Part shown: positions 8,720 through 16,694 of the stretch, one piece after another
Layout of the letters: each line of letters starts with the position of its first letter
Numbering within the stretch: the stretch's first letter is position 1
Assembly (NCBI RefSeq): GCF_900220965.1
Contig: NZ_OBQC01000005.1
Coordinates: 1 to 64,000 of the forward strand
Length of the DNA: 64,000 nucleotides
Direction: 5' to 3'
DNA from: Ureibacillus acetophenoni
Lineage (GTDB): Bacteria > Bacillota > Bacilli > Bacillales_A > Planococcaceae
The notes under the pieces: model-generated
Told to the model about the DNA's origin: nothing
What the model saw: the letters and a program-made list of their open reading frames with translations, nothing else
The model's database searches: none
Position numbers and translations under genes: made by a program

Positions 8720-9577
8720 ATGAAAATTCGTGTTTCTGCAGTGCAATATCATTTACATACAATTGATAGATTTGAGGACTTTGTTAACCAGTGTGAACAT
8801 TATATAAAAGCCGCCCTAGAATTTGATACTGAATTTATTTTATTTCCTGAGTTTTTCACTACACAATTGTTATCGATAAAAGGGCCAAATGGCGAAGCAC
8901 TAACAATTAATGATTTACCTCCTTTTACAGAACAATATCATGAAACATTTACAAGGTTTGCGAAAGCATACAACGTTTATATTATTGCTGGTACACATGT
9001 TGTCAATGTAGAAGGGAAACTTCGCAATCGAGCTCATATGTTTTACCCTAATGGAAAAGTTGTGTCACAAGATAAAATTCATATTACACCTACGGAAGTA
9101 CATGAATGGAACATGTCAAAAGGTGATGGGCTAGAGGTATTCGATACAGATAAAGGTCGTATCGCAATACTAACTTGTTACGACATTGAATTCCCTGAAA
9201 TCGTACGTATGGCAAAAGCAAAAGGTGCAGATGTCATTTTCTGTCCTTCTTGCACAGATGACCGACATGGTTTCCACCGCGTTCGATACACAAGTCATGC
9301 CCGCGCCATTGAAAACCAAGTGTATGTTGTTTTGACAGGAACAGTAGGTGGACTTCCAACTGTCGACTTTATGCGCATGAACTTTGGCCAAGCAGCAATC
9401 ATTACGCCAAATGATGTACCATTCCCTCCAAAGGGTCTGCTTGCTGAAGGGGAAATTAATGACGATATGTTGGTTACTGCAGATCTTGACCTAGATCTTT
9501 TATATGAAGTTCGTGAAAAAGGTTCTGTAACTACTTGGAGGGACCGTCGAACGGACTTATATACAGATTGGAAATAA
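8720..9577 (+). CDS. carbon-nitrogen hydrolase (nitrilase superfamily)
   Basis: 285 residues forming one CN-hydrolase domain. The catalytic Glu-Lys-Cys triad is readable: Glu44 in LFPEFF, Lys119 in SQDKIHI and Cys153 in LTCYDIEFPE. These enzymes cleave amides or nitriles of small molecules in the cytosol. The gene is followed after 12 bp by a GNAT acetyltransferase gene, with a strong AAGGAGG between them that overlaps the nitrilase stop codon. In Bacillus subtilis YhcX the same two activities occur in one polypeptide, with GNAT first, so a joint function is likely although the substrate is unknown. The start is preceded by AGGAGG. Confidence 0.93.
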   Translation: MKIRVSAVQYHLHTIDRFEDFVNQCEHYIKAALEFDTEFILFPEFFTTQLLSIKGPNGEALTINDLPPFTEQYHETFTRFAKAYNVYIIAGTHVVNVEGKLRNRAHMFYPNGKVVSQDKIHITPTEVHEWNMSKGDGLEVFDTDKGRIAILTCYDIEFPEIVRMAKAKGADVIFCPSCTDDRHGFHRVRYTSHARAIENQVYVVLTGTVGGLPTVDFMRMNFGQAAIITPNDVPFPPKGLLAEGEINDDMLVTADLDLDLLYEVREKGSVTTWRDRRTDLYTDWK

Positions 9578-9589
9578 GGAGGCGCTACA

Positions 9590-10255
9590 TTGTATCGAAG
9601 TGAACAGCTACTTTTTTCTGATGGTAAACCAGTACGAATTCTTATAAGAAATTATGAAACGAATGATTTTGATGATCTCATCGACATACAAACAGAGTGC
9701 TTTCCCCCACCTTTTCCATCTGATCTTTGGTGGAATAAGGAACAATTAACGAATCATGTTACTCTATTTCCTGAAGGAGCACTTTGCATTGAAATAGATG
9801 GAAAAATTGTTAGTTCATTAACGGGATTGTGTGTAAACTTTGACCCTGCACAGCCAGACCATACTTGGGCTGAAGCAACAGACAATGGATATATTAACAA
9901 TCATGATCCAAATGGAAATACACTTTATATTGTTGATATTAGTGTAAGACCGGCCTACCGCTCTTTAGGTTTAGGTAAAATTATGATGCAATCTATGTAT
10001 CAAATTGTCGTTGAATTAGGATTGGATCGGCTGTTAGGTGGCGGACGAATGCCTGGCTATCATAAGCACGCAAATGAAATGACTGCCAAAGAATATGTTG
10101 ATGCTGTTCTTGCAGGTAAAATCCATGATCCTGTTATCTCGTTTTTACTTCGAGCAGGTCGTATGCCTATCGCTGTCGTTGAAAATTATTTAGATGATGA
10201 AGAATCCTTGAACTATGGCGTTTTAATGGAATGGAAAAATCCATTTAAAATTTAA
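9590..10255 (+). CDS. GNAT-family N-acetyltransferase coupled to the nitrilase
   Basis: 221 residues with a GNAT fold. The acetyl-CoA pyrophosphate-binding motif A is visible as VDISVRPAYRSLGLGKIMM (about residues 114-132, R-x-x-G-x-G type). The start is a TTG seven bases after AAGGAGG. It forms an operon with the preceding CN hydrolase and ends at a strong terminator. Equivalent GNAT and nitrilase domains are fused in YhcX-type proteins, which suggests acetylation and amide hydrolysis act on the same or linked metabolites. The exact acceptor is unknown. Confidence 0.9.
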   Translation: MYRSEQLLFSDGKPVRILIRNYETNDFDDLIDIQTECFPPPFPSDLWWNKEQLTNHVTLFPEGALCIEIDGKIVSSLTGLCVNFDPAQPDHTWAEATDNGYINNHDPNGNTLYIVDISVRPAYRSLGLGKIMMQSMYQIVVELGLDRLLGGGRMPGYHKHANEMTAKEYVDAVLAGKIHDPVISFLLRAGRMPIAVVENYLDDEESLNYGVLMEWKNPFKI

Positions 10256-10278
10256 TATGAGCGTTTTGTTATGTAAAG

Positions 10279-10315
10279 CAAAGTACAATCCCTTATTTTT
10301 GGATTGTACTTTTTC
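10279..10315 (+). terminator. intrinsic terminator of the nitrilase-GNAT operon
   Basis: A perfect 12-bp stem (AAAGTACAATCC and complement) with an eight-base loop and a TTTTTCTT tail follows the GNAT stop. It could also serve the convergent DUF3147 gene. Confidence 0.92.
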
Positions 10316-10337
10316 TTATAATGATTCAGTCAATTTT

Positions 10338-10679
10338 CTATGAAAAGAAGGCTTCCAGTATATATTTTTGTACCATTAATGATATCCCCCAACCTACAAC
10401 TCCCAATATAATAGCAATTGATAAGTGAATTGAATGTTTAAATGCTATATAAATGATTACTAACATTACAATTGTGGCAGGAAGACCTGCTATTACCCCA
10501 CCAGTAAATCTACTGATAGTATTGGCAGACTCCCCTTGTACAGTTAACCAAATGATACTTAGGATACTTATTAATGGTAAAGCAGCAATAATTCCTCCAT
10601 ATAAAGGGAATCGTCTTGCTAGTTCGGTTACGATTCCAATAATAGCTGCAGAACTTAATATCTTTATTATTAAATACAT
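10338..10679 (-). CDS. DUF3147 family small membrane protein
   Basis: 113 residues and almost entirely hydrophobic, with four predicted membrane helices. The pattern ELARRFPLYGGIIAALPLIS near residue 20 is characteristic of the DUF3147 family of small inner-membrane proteins of unknown function. Its ATG follows the stop codon of the upstream MarR gene immediately (TAA-ATG), so the two are co-transcribed and probably translationally coupled. The MarR protein may thus control this membrane protein. A transport role is possible but not shown. Confidence 0.85.
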   Translation of the reverse strand: MYLIIKILSSAAIIGIVTELARRFPLYGGIIAALPLISILSIIWLTVQGESANTISRFTGGVIAGLPATIVMLVIIYIAFKHSIHLSIAIILGVVGWGISLMVQKYILEAFFS

Positions 10680-11078
10680 TTATTTCGATACCTCACTTAG
10701 TAACTGAAAGGCACGAACAATTTGCATCTTTTCTTCATCGGATAACTTATTAAGTGCATTTTGTAACTTTTCCTCATCTAACTCTGTGTTCTTCTTTAAA
10801 ACACTTAAACCGGATTGTGTTAAATGTAGATAAACTTTACGTTGATCCTCTTCTGACCTTTCTTTATATAACCATCCACTGCTCACTAGTTTTTTTACAT
10901 GTTCAGAGGCGGTATTATGTGATATCAACAAATACTCTGCAATATCTCGAATCATTATATATTTCTTTTTATGTACTAGTTGCAATATACGGACACTCTG
11001 ATGGGATATTGCGTCATTTTGAACGGGATGAAGTTGAAAATATATATCTGTAAAGCATCTATTTATTACATTAATCAT
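10680..11078 (-). CDS. MarR-family transcriptional regulator
   Basis: About 132 residues with a winged helix in the middle (IRDIAEYLLISHNTASEHVKKL as helix-turn-helix, then the wing SSGWLYKERSEEDQRKVYLHLT) and helical dimerisation ends, as in MarR proteins. Start ATG at 11078 is preferred because it has GGGGG seven bases upstream; a GTG four codons earlier (11090) overlaps that site. It forms an operon with the DUF3147 gene. Two palindromes just upstream of the start are likely sites of autoregulation. Confidence 0.93.
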   Translation of the reverse strand: MINVINRCFTDIYFQLHPVQNDAISHQSVRILQLVHKKKYIMIRDIAEYLLISHNTASEHVKKLVSSGWLYKERSEEDQRKVYLHLTQSGLSVLKKNTELDEEKLQNALNKLSDEEKMQIVRAFQLLSEVSK

Positions 11079-11092
11079 AGTAACCCCCACTT

Positions 11093-11130
11093 AATCGTTT
11101 GAGACGATTATATCGCATTATACGATATAA
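11093..11130 (-). promoter_or_regulatory. twin palindromic operators upstream of marR
   Basis: Two overlapping palindromes lie directly upstream of the MarR gene. The first (11093-11109) has arms AATCGT and ACGATT separated by 5 bp. The second (11108-11130) has arms TTATATCG and CGATATAA separated by 7 bp. Both share the half-site core CGAT. This layout is typical of MarR autorepression; binding by this MarR is inferred. Confidence 0.65.
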
Positions 11131-11173
11131 CGACAAGTAATAGTTATTTATTTTGTTAAAACTCATTTTTACG

Positions 11174-11226
11174 TTGACATATTTTGAAAATTTGCATATA
11201 AATAATATATGAACATATGCTCATAT
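11174..11226 (+). promoter_or_regulatory. czrA-czcD promoter with overlapping ArsR/SmtB operator
   Basis: A consensus TTGACA (11174-11179) and TATAAA (11197-11202) are separated by 17 bp, so transcription starts near 11209. The palindrome with arms TATATGA and TCATATA (about 11206-11226) covers the start site. It matches the imperfect 'ATATGAACATATGTTCATAT'-type operators of CzrA/SmtB metal sensors. Repression by apo-CzrA and release by zinc or cobalt is the expected mode. Confidence 0.85.
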
Positions 11227-11244
11227 AAGAAAAAAGGTCAGGTG

Positions 11245-11586
11245 ATGATTTTGAGTCAAGATATACTGAACGACACTGTTCAACCTGTGCAGTCTAGTGA
11301 TTTAGATGAGGAAACATTATTTGTTGTTTCCCAAACTTTTAAAGCATTAAGTGATCCAACAAGGATTCGTATACTTAATTTCCTTTGTTCAGAAGAACAT
11401 TCTGTAAATGAAATTGCGGAGAAACTTAATTTGAGCCAGTCCTCTGTTTCCCATCAATTAAGATTTTTAAAAAACTTACGCCTCGTGAAATTTAGAAGAG
11501 AAGGTACAACGCTTTATTACTCAAATGACGATGATCATATTATGAACTTACTTCAACAAGCTATTGATCATGCAACACATACTTAG
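11245..11586 (+). CDS. czrA: ArsR/SmtB-family metal sensor, CzrA-like
   Basis: About 113 residues with an ArsR winged helix ([20 protein letters not shown], then [40 protein letters not shown]). The C-terminal helix has [19 protein letters not shown], whose Asp and His spacing fits the alpha5 zinc site of CzrA/SmtB. It precedes a cation efflux gene and its operator sits at the promoter. An ATG at 11209 opens the same frame but lies at the predicted transcription start inside the operator, so the true start is ATG 11245 or TTG 11251 (AGGTGA five bases upstream of the latter). Confidence 0.93.
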   Translation: MILSQDILNDTVQPVQSSDLDEETLFVVSQTFKALSDPTRIRILNFLCSEEHSVNEIAEKLNLSQSSVSHQLRFLKNLRLVKFRREGTTLYYSNDDDHIMNLLQQAIDHATHT

Positions 11587-11618
11587 TGGAAAGATACTAA
11601 TTGAATGGGGGGAAACCC

Positions 11619-12575
11619 ATGGGAAATCATCATCACCATCATCATGATCATACTCATGGTGCGAATAAGAAAGTATTACTAATTTCGTTTATTATTATAA
11701 CTGCATATATGATTGTTGAAGCTATTGGAGGTTTTTTAACGAATAGCCTCGCTTTACTTTCTGATGCTGGCCATATGTTAAGTGATTCGATTGCTCTTGG
11801 TATCGCACTTCTTGCTTTCATATTAGGTGAAAAAGCTGCCAATCAACGAAAGACCTTTGGATATAAACGCTTTGAAATTTTAGCAGCTGTACTAAACGGT
11901 ATTACATTAATGCTCATTGCAGCATTTATTTTTTACGAAGCAATTGAACGTTTTGCGAATCCACCGGAAGTTGCAACGACAGGAATGCTTATAATTAGTT
12001 CTATTGGACTTCTGGTTAATATTCTTGTTGCATGGATAATGCATCGGGGTGCAGATACGGAAGAGAATTTAAATATGCGTGGAGCTTACTTACATGTGTT
12101 GGGGGATATGCTTGGATCGGTTGGAGCCATTATTGCCGCATTACTAATGATGTTCTACGGATTTGGGTGGGCAGATCCACTAGCAAGTGTCATCGTGGCA
12201 GCGCTCGTTTTGCGTAGTGGCTTTTATGTTACAAAATCAGCGGTGAATGTTTTGATGGAGGGTACACCTGAAAACACAAATATGGATGAGGTGATTCAGT
12301 GTATCCAAAAAACGGATGGAATCATTAGTATCCATGACTTGCACATATGGAGTATTACTAGCGGTTTAAATGCAATGTCCTGTCATGCAGTGGTAGATGA
12401 TGCAATGACCATTGCTGAAAGTGAAGAGATGCTTCGTAAAATTGAACATGACCTTTTACATCTCGGAATTCAACACGTTACGATTCAACTCGAAACAACC
12501 GCGCACACACATGACGAATCGATCCTTTGTCAAATCAAAGGAGAACAAGGTGGACATCATCACCACCATCATTAA
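11619..12575 (+). CDS. czcD: cation diffusion facilitator zinc/cobalt exporter, CzcD-like
   Basis: About 318 residues: six membrane helices and a cytosolic C-terminal dimerisation domain. Helices II and V carry the transport-site motifs (LLSDAGHMLSDS and HVLGDMLGSVGA, the His-Asp pairs of Zn2+ CDF proteins). His-rich stretches occur at both ends: six consecutive His near the start and a terminal HHHHHH. It uses cation/proton antiport to remove Zn2+, Co2+ or Cd2+. The start is ATG 11619, six bases after GGGGGGA; a TTG six codons upstream would overlap that site. It is co-transcribed with the CzrA-like repressor. Confidence 0.95.
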   Translation: MGNHHHHHHDHTHGANKKVLLISFIIITAYMIVEAIGGFLTNSLALLSDAGHMLSDSIALGIALLAFILGEKAANQRKTFGYKRFEILAAVLNGITLMLIAAFIFYEAIERFANPPEVATTGMLIISSIGLLVNILVAWIMHRGADTEENLNMRGAYLHVLGDMLGSVGAIIAALLMMFYGFGWADPLASVIVAALVLRSGFYVTKSAVNVLMEGTPENTNMDEVIQCIQKTDGIISIHDLHIWSITSGLNAMSCHAVVDDAMTIAESEEMLRKIEHDLLHLGIQHVTIQLETTAHTHDESILCQIKGEQGGHHHHHH

Positions 12576-12651
12576 AAGTTCAGTTTGATAAAAAAGGAGG
12601 ACATTTCATGGAGATCCTTCTACTAACATAATGCTTCACAATATATCCCAT

Positions 12652-12707
12652 AAAAAAGGTGACCCATAAGGCCGTTAATAATTAACCACCTTGAGGTCAC
12701 CTTTTTT
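12652..12707 (+). terminator. intrinsic terminator of the czrA-czcD operon
   Basis: A 13-bp perfect inverted repeat (AAAAAAGGTGACC and complement) encloses a second palindrome (GTTAAT/ATTAAC) and ends in TTTTTT. Between czcD and it, 12576-12651 holds only a consensus AAGGAGG (12594-12600) followed by a seven-codon reading frame (12609-12632) that I do not call a gene. Confidence 0.88.
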
Positions 12708-12754
12708 ACTCTTAACTTCATAAGGTAGACAAAACTGATCCACCCATTTATTGT

Positions 12755-13132
12755 TTAATTACATCTCACGAAGATAACACTACTAATTCCATTTGGTTGA
12801 CTAAACCCATCTGCTACAATCTTAAATCCATTACTGTATAGACAAGCAGTAAGTTGTGCAATCGTAGGTGCTGCCGGGTCGTTTTGTTGCCCTGGTACAA
12901 AAGCACAGCCAAACGCTGCGCCATTTGGAGTTACAGCGATTAATCGACCTGAGCTTGTGTCAAATGATGCAAATACTGATTGACAACTCTTAGGTTGTTT
13001 ATCATTTTCTTTATCTTTAAGAAGCTTTTTCAACAGGTCTAGTAGATCATCTAACTTGTCGTGATGTTTTTTGTCTCCATTACAACCACATTCATGTTTG
13101 TGTTTACCATCCCAATCATTATATCTTGACAT
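12755..13132 (-). CDS. Cys- and charge-rich protein of unknown function, possible spore-surface protein
   Basis: 125 residues, not recognised. The N-terminus is very polar (HKHECGCNGDKKHHDK), followed by a short Lys/Leu/Asp amphipathic helix (residues 26-45). The remaining 75 residues look like a compact beta-rich domain with four Cys (CQSVFAS, FGCAFVPG, TACLYSNG, IFVRCN at the very C-terminus). There is no signal peptide. The start has a strong AAGGAGGTGAAA. Cys-rich, signal-less proteins with polar tails are common in spore coats and exosporia, and the next gene upstream is also Cys-rich, so a spore-surface role is a guess from composition and neighbourhood only. Confidence 0.6.
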   Translation of the reverse strand: MSRYNDWDGKHKHECGCNGDKKHHDKLDDLLDLLKKLLKDKENDKQPKSCQSVFASFDTSSGRLIAVTPNGAAFGCAFVPGQQNDPAAPTIAQLTACLYSNGFKIVADGFSQPNGISSVIFVRCN

Positions 13133-13293
13133 AGTTTCACCTCCTTAATCTTTCGATACTACAGTATATTAATTTGTAAAATTACAATGGAGGCGTTTAT
13201 ACTAATTTTTTTAAATTACTAGTAAAATTTTTATTTGAGTCAATCGTCTAATAGAATAGTTAGCCCGAAGATGAGTTGATTTAATAGGCATTA

Positions 13294-14001
13294 CTATAGG
13301 TAAATTAACAAACGTTCAGATAAATCATCTTCAAAATAGCTACTTATTTTCTTTACTCTTCTATAGCGATTTTTTCGTCTTTTTTCTAATTTATATTCCT
13401 GCCTACATTTAGTCTTTCTCACTTGTCTTTTTACGGGGCTTTCTTGTCTTCTTTCTGGTAAACCTCTTATACAATGTGATTCTTGATTCTGCGCTAGATT
13501 AGAATTAAGTATATTCGCGAGTGTTACAACTGCAATAAGATTGAATATCGACTTGATTGTCTCTGTATCCGTAGGAATCTCTTCTGTGTTTTTTACAGAG
13601 ATCTTCTTTTTTTTTTCTTCTGCGGAACTTACGCAAAATGTTCGAGTAAATTGAATCTCTCCCTCGCATAGTTCGCCTGACGTACATCCAGAACAACGGA
13701 CAGAAACTTTTTTCACGTTATCTAATGCCATTGCGTAAAATCCAATTGGACCTTCACATGGAGGGGTTGGTACAGCTCTTTCAATTACATTACCGTTTTT
13801 CAATTCAATTACTAACGTCATTAAACAAGCGGTTGAGCCGTTTCTTACTTTAACTAGTAAATCCACCGTATTATCAGATAAGTCTTCAAAGTAAGTTCTT
13901 AATGCTCCGTCACATAATTGATCGATATTAATAGGTCCTATTTCCGATGTTCTCACTTCTACTTTTGGAGTTGAATAAACGAAATCATAAATTTCCTCCA
14001 T
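13294..14001 (-). CDS. Cys-rich protein with basic tail, unknown function
   Basis: About 235 residues. The first 130 residues form a beta-strand-like domain with Cys at regular places (QLCDGALR, STACLMTLV, PPCEGP, VRCSGCTSGELC, RTFCVS). The last 80 residues are a very basic tail rich in Lys, Arg and Gln. No signal peptide is present. The layout of the N-terminal domain, ending 'VRCSG...C...FCV', faintly recalls DUF3992 spore-appendage (Ena) proteins, but I cannot establish homology. The start at 14001 is chosen because AAAGGAGG sits six bases upstream; the frame opens ten codons earlier, but that ATG overlaps the ribosome binding site. Confidence 0.6.
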   Translation of the reverse strand: MEEIYDFVYSTPKVEVRTSEIGPINIDQLCDGALRTYFEDLSDNTVDLLVKVRNGSTACLMTLVIELKNGNVIERAVPTPPCEGPIGFYAMALDNVKKVSVRCSGCTSGELCEGEIQFTRTFCVSSAEEKKKKISVKNTEEIPTDTETIKSIFNLIAVVTLANILNSNLAQNQESHCIRGLPERRQESPVKRQVRKTKCRQEYKLEKRRKNRYRRVKKISSYFEDDLSERLLIYL

Positions 14002-14429
14002 TCTATCCCTCCTTTCTTTGTTAACTTTCACTACTATCTATCATTCTTTTACTAGTGATTAGCCCTTGAATAACTCATTATCGTTTTTAAGATTTCGTGA
14101 GCTAAGTACACTACTAATCCAGAATATAGTTGTAGCTTCCAGATTATCTTATTCAACATCCAGTAATTGAAATAGGTTAGTGTCGCGGGAATAGTATCAT
14201 TTCTAATATTTTTTATGAATTTTAGTTATAGGGGATTTGACTAAAAGAATTAATGGGAGTTTGACTTGTGTATTGTGATATTTGATTCATAGACAAATAC
14301 ACAATGTAAGTAGATGTTTGACAACATACATAAATATTCATATTTAGGAGAACAAGGATAACGTACCATGTGAAAGACCGAACTGTGGGGATAGTACCTA
14401 ATACAGCACTTCCTATTTGGTAAAAAAGC
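14002..14429. other. intergenic region without a recognised gene
   Basis: About 430 bp between a leftward Cys-rich gene and the terminator of the sugar-dehydrogenase gene. It contains an inverted repeat with arms TTGTGTATT and AATACACAA near 14271-14308. Two overlapping minus-strand frames of 60-73 codons begin inside or beside the dehydrogenase terminator, lack good ribosome binding sites and have unlikely compositions, so I treat them as chance. I see no RNA gene. Decayed sequence cannot be excluded. Confidence 0.5.
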
Positions 14430-14462
14430 CATAAAAAAACCATAGATTAAGTTATCTATGGT
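14430..14462 (-). terminator. intrinsic terminator of the sugar dehydrogenase gene
   Basis: On the minus strand the stem CCATAGAT/ATCTATGG with a six-base loop is followed by TTTTTTT, 27 bp after the stop codon. Confidence 0.9.
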
Positions 14463-14488
14463 ATGGCATTGATCCCAAACATAAGTGT

Positions 14489-15577
14489 TTAGTTACTAAG
14501 TGAAACGCTATATAATTTATCATCGTTTGACTGCGGGTTTCCACGGCCATCTGTATTATTTGTAACAAAATATAAAATATCTCCATCAATGAAAACATCA
14601 CGGATTCTACCAAGACCAGTTACAACATGATTTTGTTCACCAGTTTCAAGATTAAACTCTAGAATTGCATTTCCTCTTAAGGCTGCAACATACACTTTAC
14701 CGTTGTAGTAGGCCATTCCTGAAGGGGCCCATGTGTTATTACTGCCAGATGTAAAAATTGGTGTTACCATTCCTTCTTGTTCTTCAACCCCCTCAATGAC
14801 TGGCCAACCATAATTTAATCCGGCTTCGATTTTATTTATTTCATCATTTGCACGATTTCCGTGTTCACTTGCATACATCGTTCCATTAGGTGCCCACGTT
14901 ATTCCTTGTGGATTACGATGTCCATAACTATAAATATAAGAGTTGGAATTCGGATTATCAGTTGGAATCGTTCCATCTAAATTCATTCGCAAAATTTTAC
15001 CAGCTAAAGAATTTAAATTTTGTGCTAAAGATGACTCTAATGCATCTCCTGCGGTCGCATAGAGTTTTCCGTCTGGTCCAATTTTTAATCGCCCACCATG
15101 GTGAACTCTGCCGCTTGGGATTTTATCAAGAAGTACATTTTCCTCTTTCCATACATTGCCTTCTAAGAGCAAAGATACAATCCTGTTAAATTGACCAGTT
15201 TGATCTTCGTAAGTGTAATAAGCATAGGCACGATTGGATTCTAAAAAATCAGGTGCAAGAACAAAGCCCATTAAGCCTGCTTCAGCTGATTGGGAGAGTT
15301 GTTTATTTAACTCTATTCTTTGTCGAACTGCTTGTCCCCCTTCAATTTTTGTTATTGTTCCTGGACGTTCTGTAATATAAAACGTATCGTTGATCTTTTC
15401 TATGGCCCAAGGAATAGTTAAATTTTGAGCGATAACTACTGACTTTTCAGTAATTTTTGATACTTCAATGATTGGATCATTATTTTGGCCAACAATTACC
15501 TCTGGCTCTGGGGGATTACAACCTGTAAGTACAAGTAATAAAAAAGATAGAAAGAATACCTTCTTCAACAAAACCAC
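14489..15577 (-). CDS. PQQ-type sugar dehydrogenase (glucose/sorbosone dehydrogenase family) lipoprotein
   Basis: About 362 residues: a signal peptide with lipobox VLTGC (Cys20), then a six-bladed beta-propeller of the glucose/sorbosone dehydrogenase (GSDH/YliI) family. Typical pieces are IPWAIEKINDTFYITERPGTI, GLMGFVLAPDF, SGRVHHGGRLKIGPDGKLYATAGDA and YGHRNPQGITWAPNGTMYASEHG. The protein would sit on the outer face of the membrane and oxidise aldoses if PQQ is supplied; the His in RVHHGG and the RNPQG loop are conserved in the family. The start is GTG 15577 or, with better spacing from GAGGGG, TTG 15571. Confidence 0.9.
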   Translation of the reverse strand: MVLLKKVFFLSFLLLVLTGCNPPEPEVIVGQNNDPIIEVSKITEKSVVIAQNLTIPWAIEKINDTFYITERPGTITKIEGGQAVRQRIELNKQLSQSAEAGLMGFVLAPDFLESNRAYAYYTYEDQTGQFNRIVSLLLEGNVWKEENVLLDKIPSGRVHHGGRLKIGPDGKLYATAGDALESSLAQNLNSLAGKILRMNLDGTIPTDNPNSNSYIYSYGHRNPQGITWAPNGTMYASEHGNRANDEINKIEAGLNYGWPVIEGVEEQEGMVTPIFTSGSNNTWAPSGMAYYNGKVYVAALRGNAILEFNLETGEQNHVVTGLGRIRDVFIDGDILYFVTNNTDGRGNPQSNDDKLYSVSLSN

Positions 15578-15635
15578 TTCCCCTCATAATCATATTTTCT
15601 AATTTATTTTCGCCATTTACCATTATTTACACACA

Positions 15636-16601
15636 TTACTTTAAATAAAAACTTGAGCCATCAATCACTTCAACATCGTTTCGCTGACGAATATCCTTCA
15701 TTAAACTAAAAAGTGCTTCATCTTTCTTTTTCGCCTCAATCATACAGTGAATTTCATTTACTGTTCCTTTTATTTCATTTAAAAATCTGAAAAACATGTC
15801 TACATCTACATAATCAGAATGATGACGGAACTCAGACTCACTTTTCGGACTGGATATATGCATTTTAATTGGTAAAGTTGAGTCCTTCCAAGTAGTTACA
15901 ATTCTCTCCCAATTTTCTTGCCAATTTGGATTTTGATGATGGGCAAGGTGATGATGATAATCAAACACAAGAGGGATCCCTAACTTTTCACACAAATAAA
16001 GCGTATCATTTAAAGTAAATGAAGTATCGTCATTTTCAAGAATAATCATTTTCTGAATGCCTCTCGGAATATCCATCCAGTTTTCAATAAACCCTTCTAG
16101 CGCTTGTTCCGTGTCGTTGTAATTTCCTCCAACATGAAGAACACATCGATGAGTCGGGTTAATCTTCATTCCTTTTAACAAAAAGTAGTGCATTTTTAAT
16201 GTTTTAAGTGAATTTTTAAGTACAGTTGTCTCTGGAGAATTCAACACAACAAAATGATCTGGATGGAAATCTAACCTCATCTGATGTTCGTCTGCAAAAT
16301 CCCCTATCTCCCGCAACTTTTCCTTGAGCGGTTTCATATAATCCCAATCTGGAATTTCTTCATGGTTAGCAAGTGGGATAATTCTTGAAGTTAAACGGTA
16401 AAAATGAATTTCATTAAAAGCATTATGTCTAAGTAAACGGAGTGTATTTTCTAAATTGGTAAGGGCAATCCTCTCTAACTTTCGAATAGCTGCTTCTCGA
16501 TCTGCGATTTTTTGAAAAGCAGAAAATGTCATTGTTTTTGATGGAGAGGCATTTTTTAATTCCATACTCATGGCCACGTAACCTAGTCGTACAATCGTCA
16601 T
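15636..16601 (-). CDS. uvsE: UV damage endonuclease UvsE (UVDE)
   Basis: 321 residues of a TIM-barrel UVDE protein. It starts VRLGYVAMS, as the family does, and carries the metal-ligand segments FHPDHFVVLNSP, HVGGNYNDTEQA, LENDDTSF, VFDYHHH, KMHISSPK and HCMIEAKKKDEA (Glu and His ligands). The enzyme nicks DNA 5' of cyclobutane dimers and 6-4 photoproducts, starting repair independent of UvrABC; in spore formers it complements spore photoproduct repair. AGAGGTGGA precedes the ATG. It is transcribed alone, with a terminator from the upstream YczE gene in front. Confidence 0.95.
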   Translation of the reverse strand: MTIVRLGYVAMSMELKNASPSKTMTFSAFQKIADREAAIRKLERIALTNLENTLRLLRHNAFNEIHFYRLTSRIIPLANHEEIPDWDYMKPLKEKLREIGDFADEHQMRLDFHPDHFVVLNSPETTVLKNSLKTLKMHYFLLKGMKINPTHRCVLHVGGNYNDTEQALEGFIENWMDIPRGIQKMIILENDDTSFTLNDTLYLCEKLGIPLVFDYHHHLAHHQNPNWQENWERIVTTWKDSTLPIKMHISSPKSESEFRHHSDYVDVDMFFRFLNEIKGTVNEIHCMIEAKKKDEALFSLMKDIRQRNDVEVIDGSSFYLK

Positions 16602-16658
16602 CTAATCCACCTCTTTGATAGTATGAGATAACTTTAAATGTAGTAGTCATTTACACGT

Positions 16659-16690
16659 AAAAAAGACCCTCCCTATTCCGGAAGAGTCTT
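16659..16690 (-). terminator. intrinsic terminator of the YczE-family gene
   Basis: Minus-strand stem AAGACTCTTCC/GGGAGGGTCTT (with G-T and one mismatched pair) followed by TTTTTT, a few bases after the stop codon. Confidence 0.88.
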
Positions 16691-16694
16691 TATA

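Noticed and set aside
14222-14443. Overlapping minus-strand frames of 73 and 60 codons
   Set aside because: They start in or next to the terminator of the dehydrogenase gene, lack ribosome binding sites and overlap each other in different frames.
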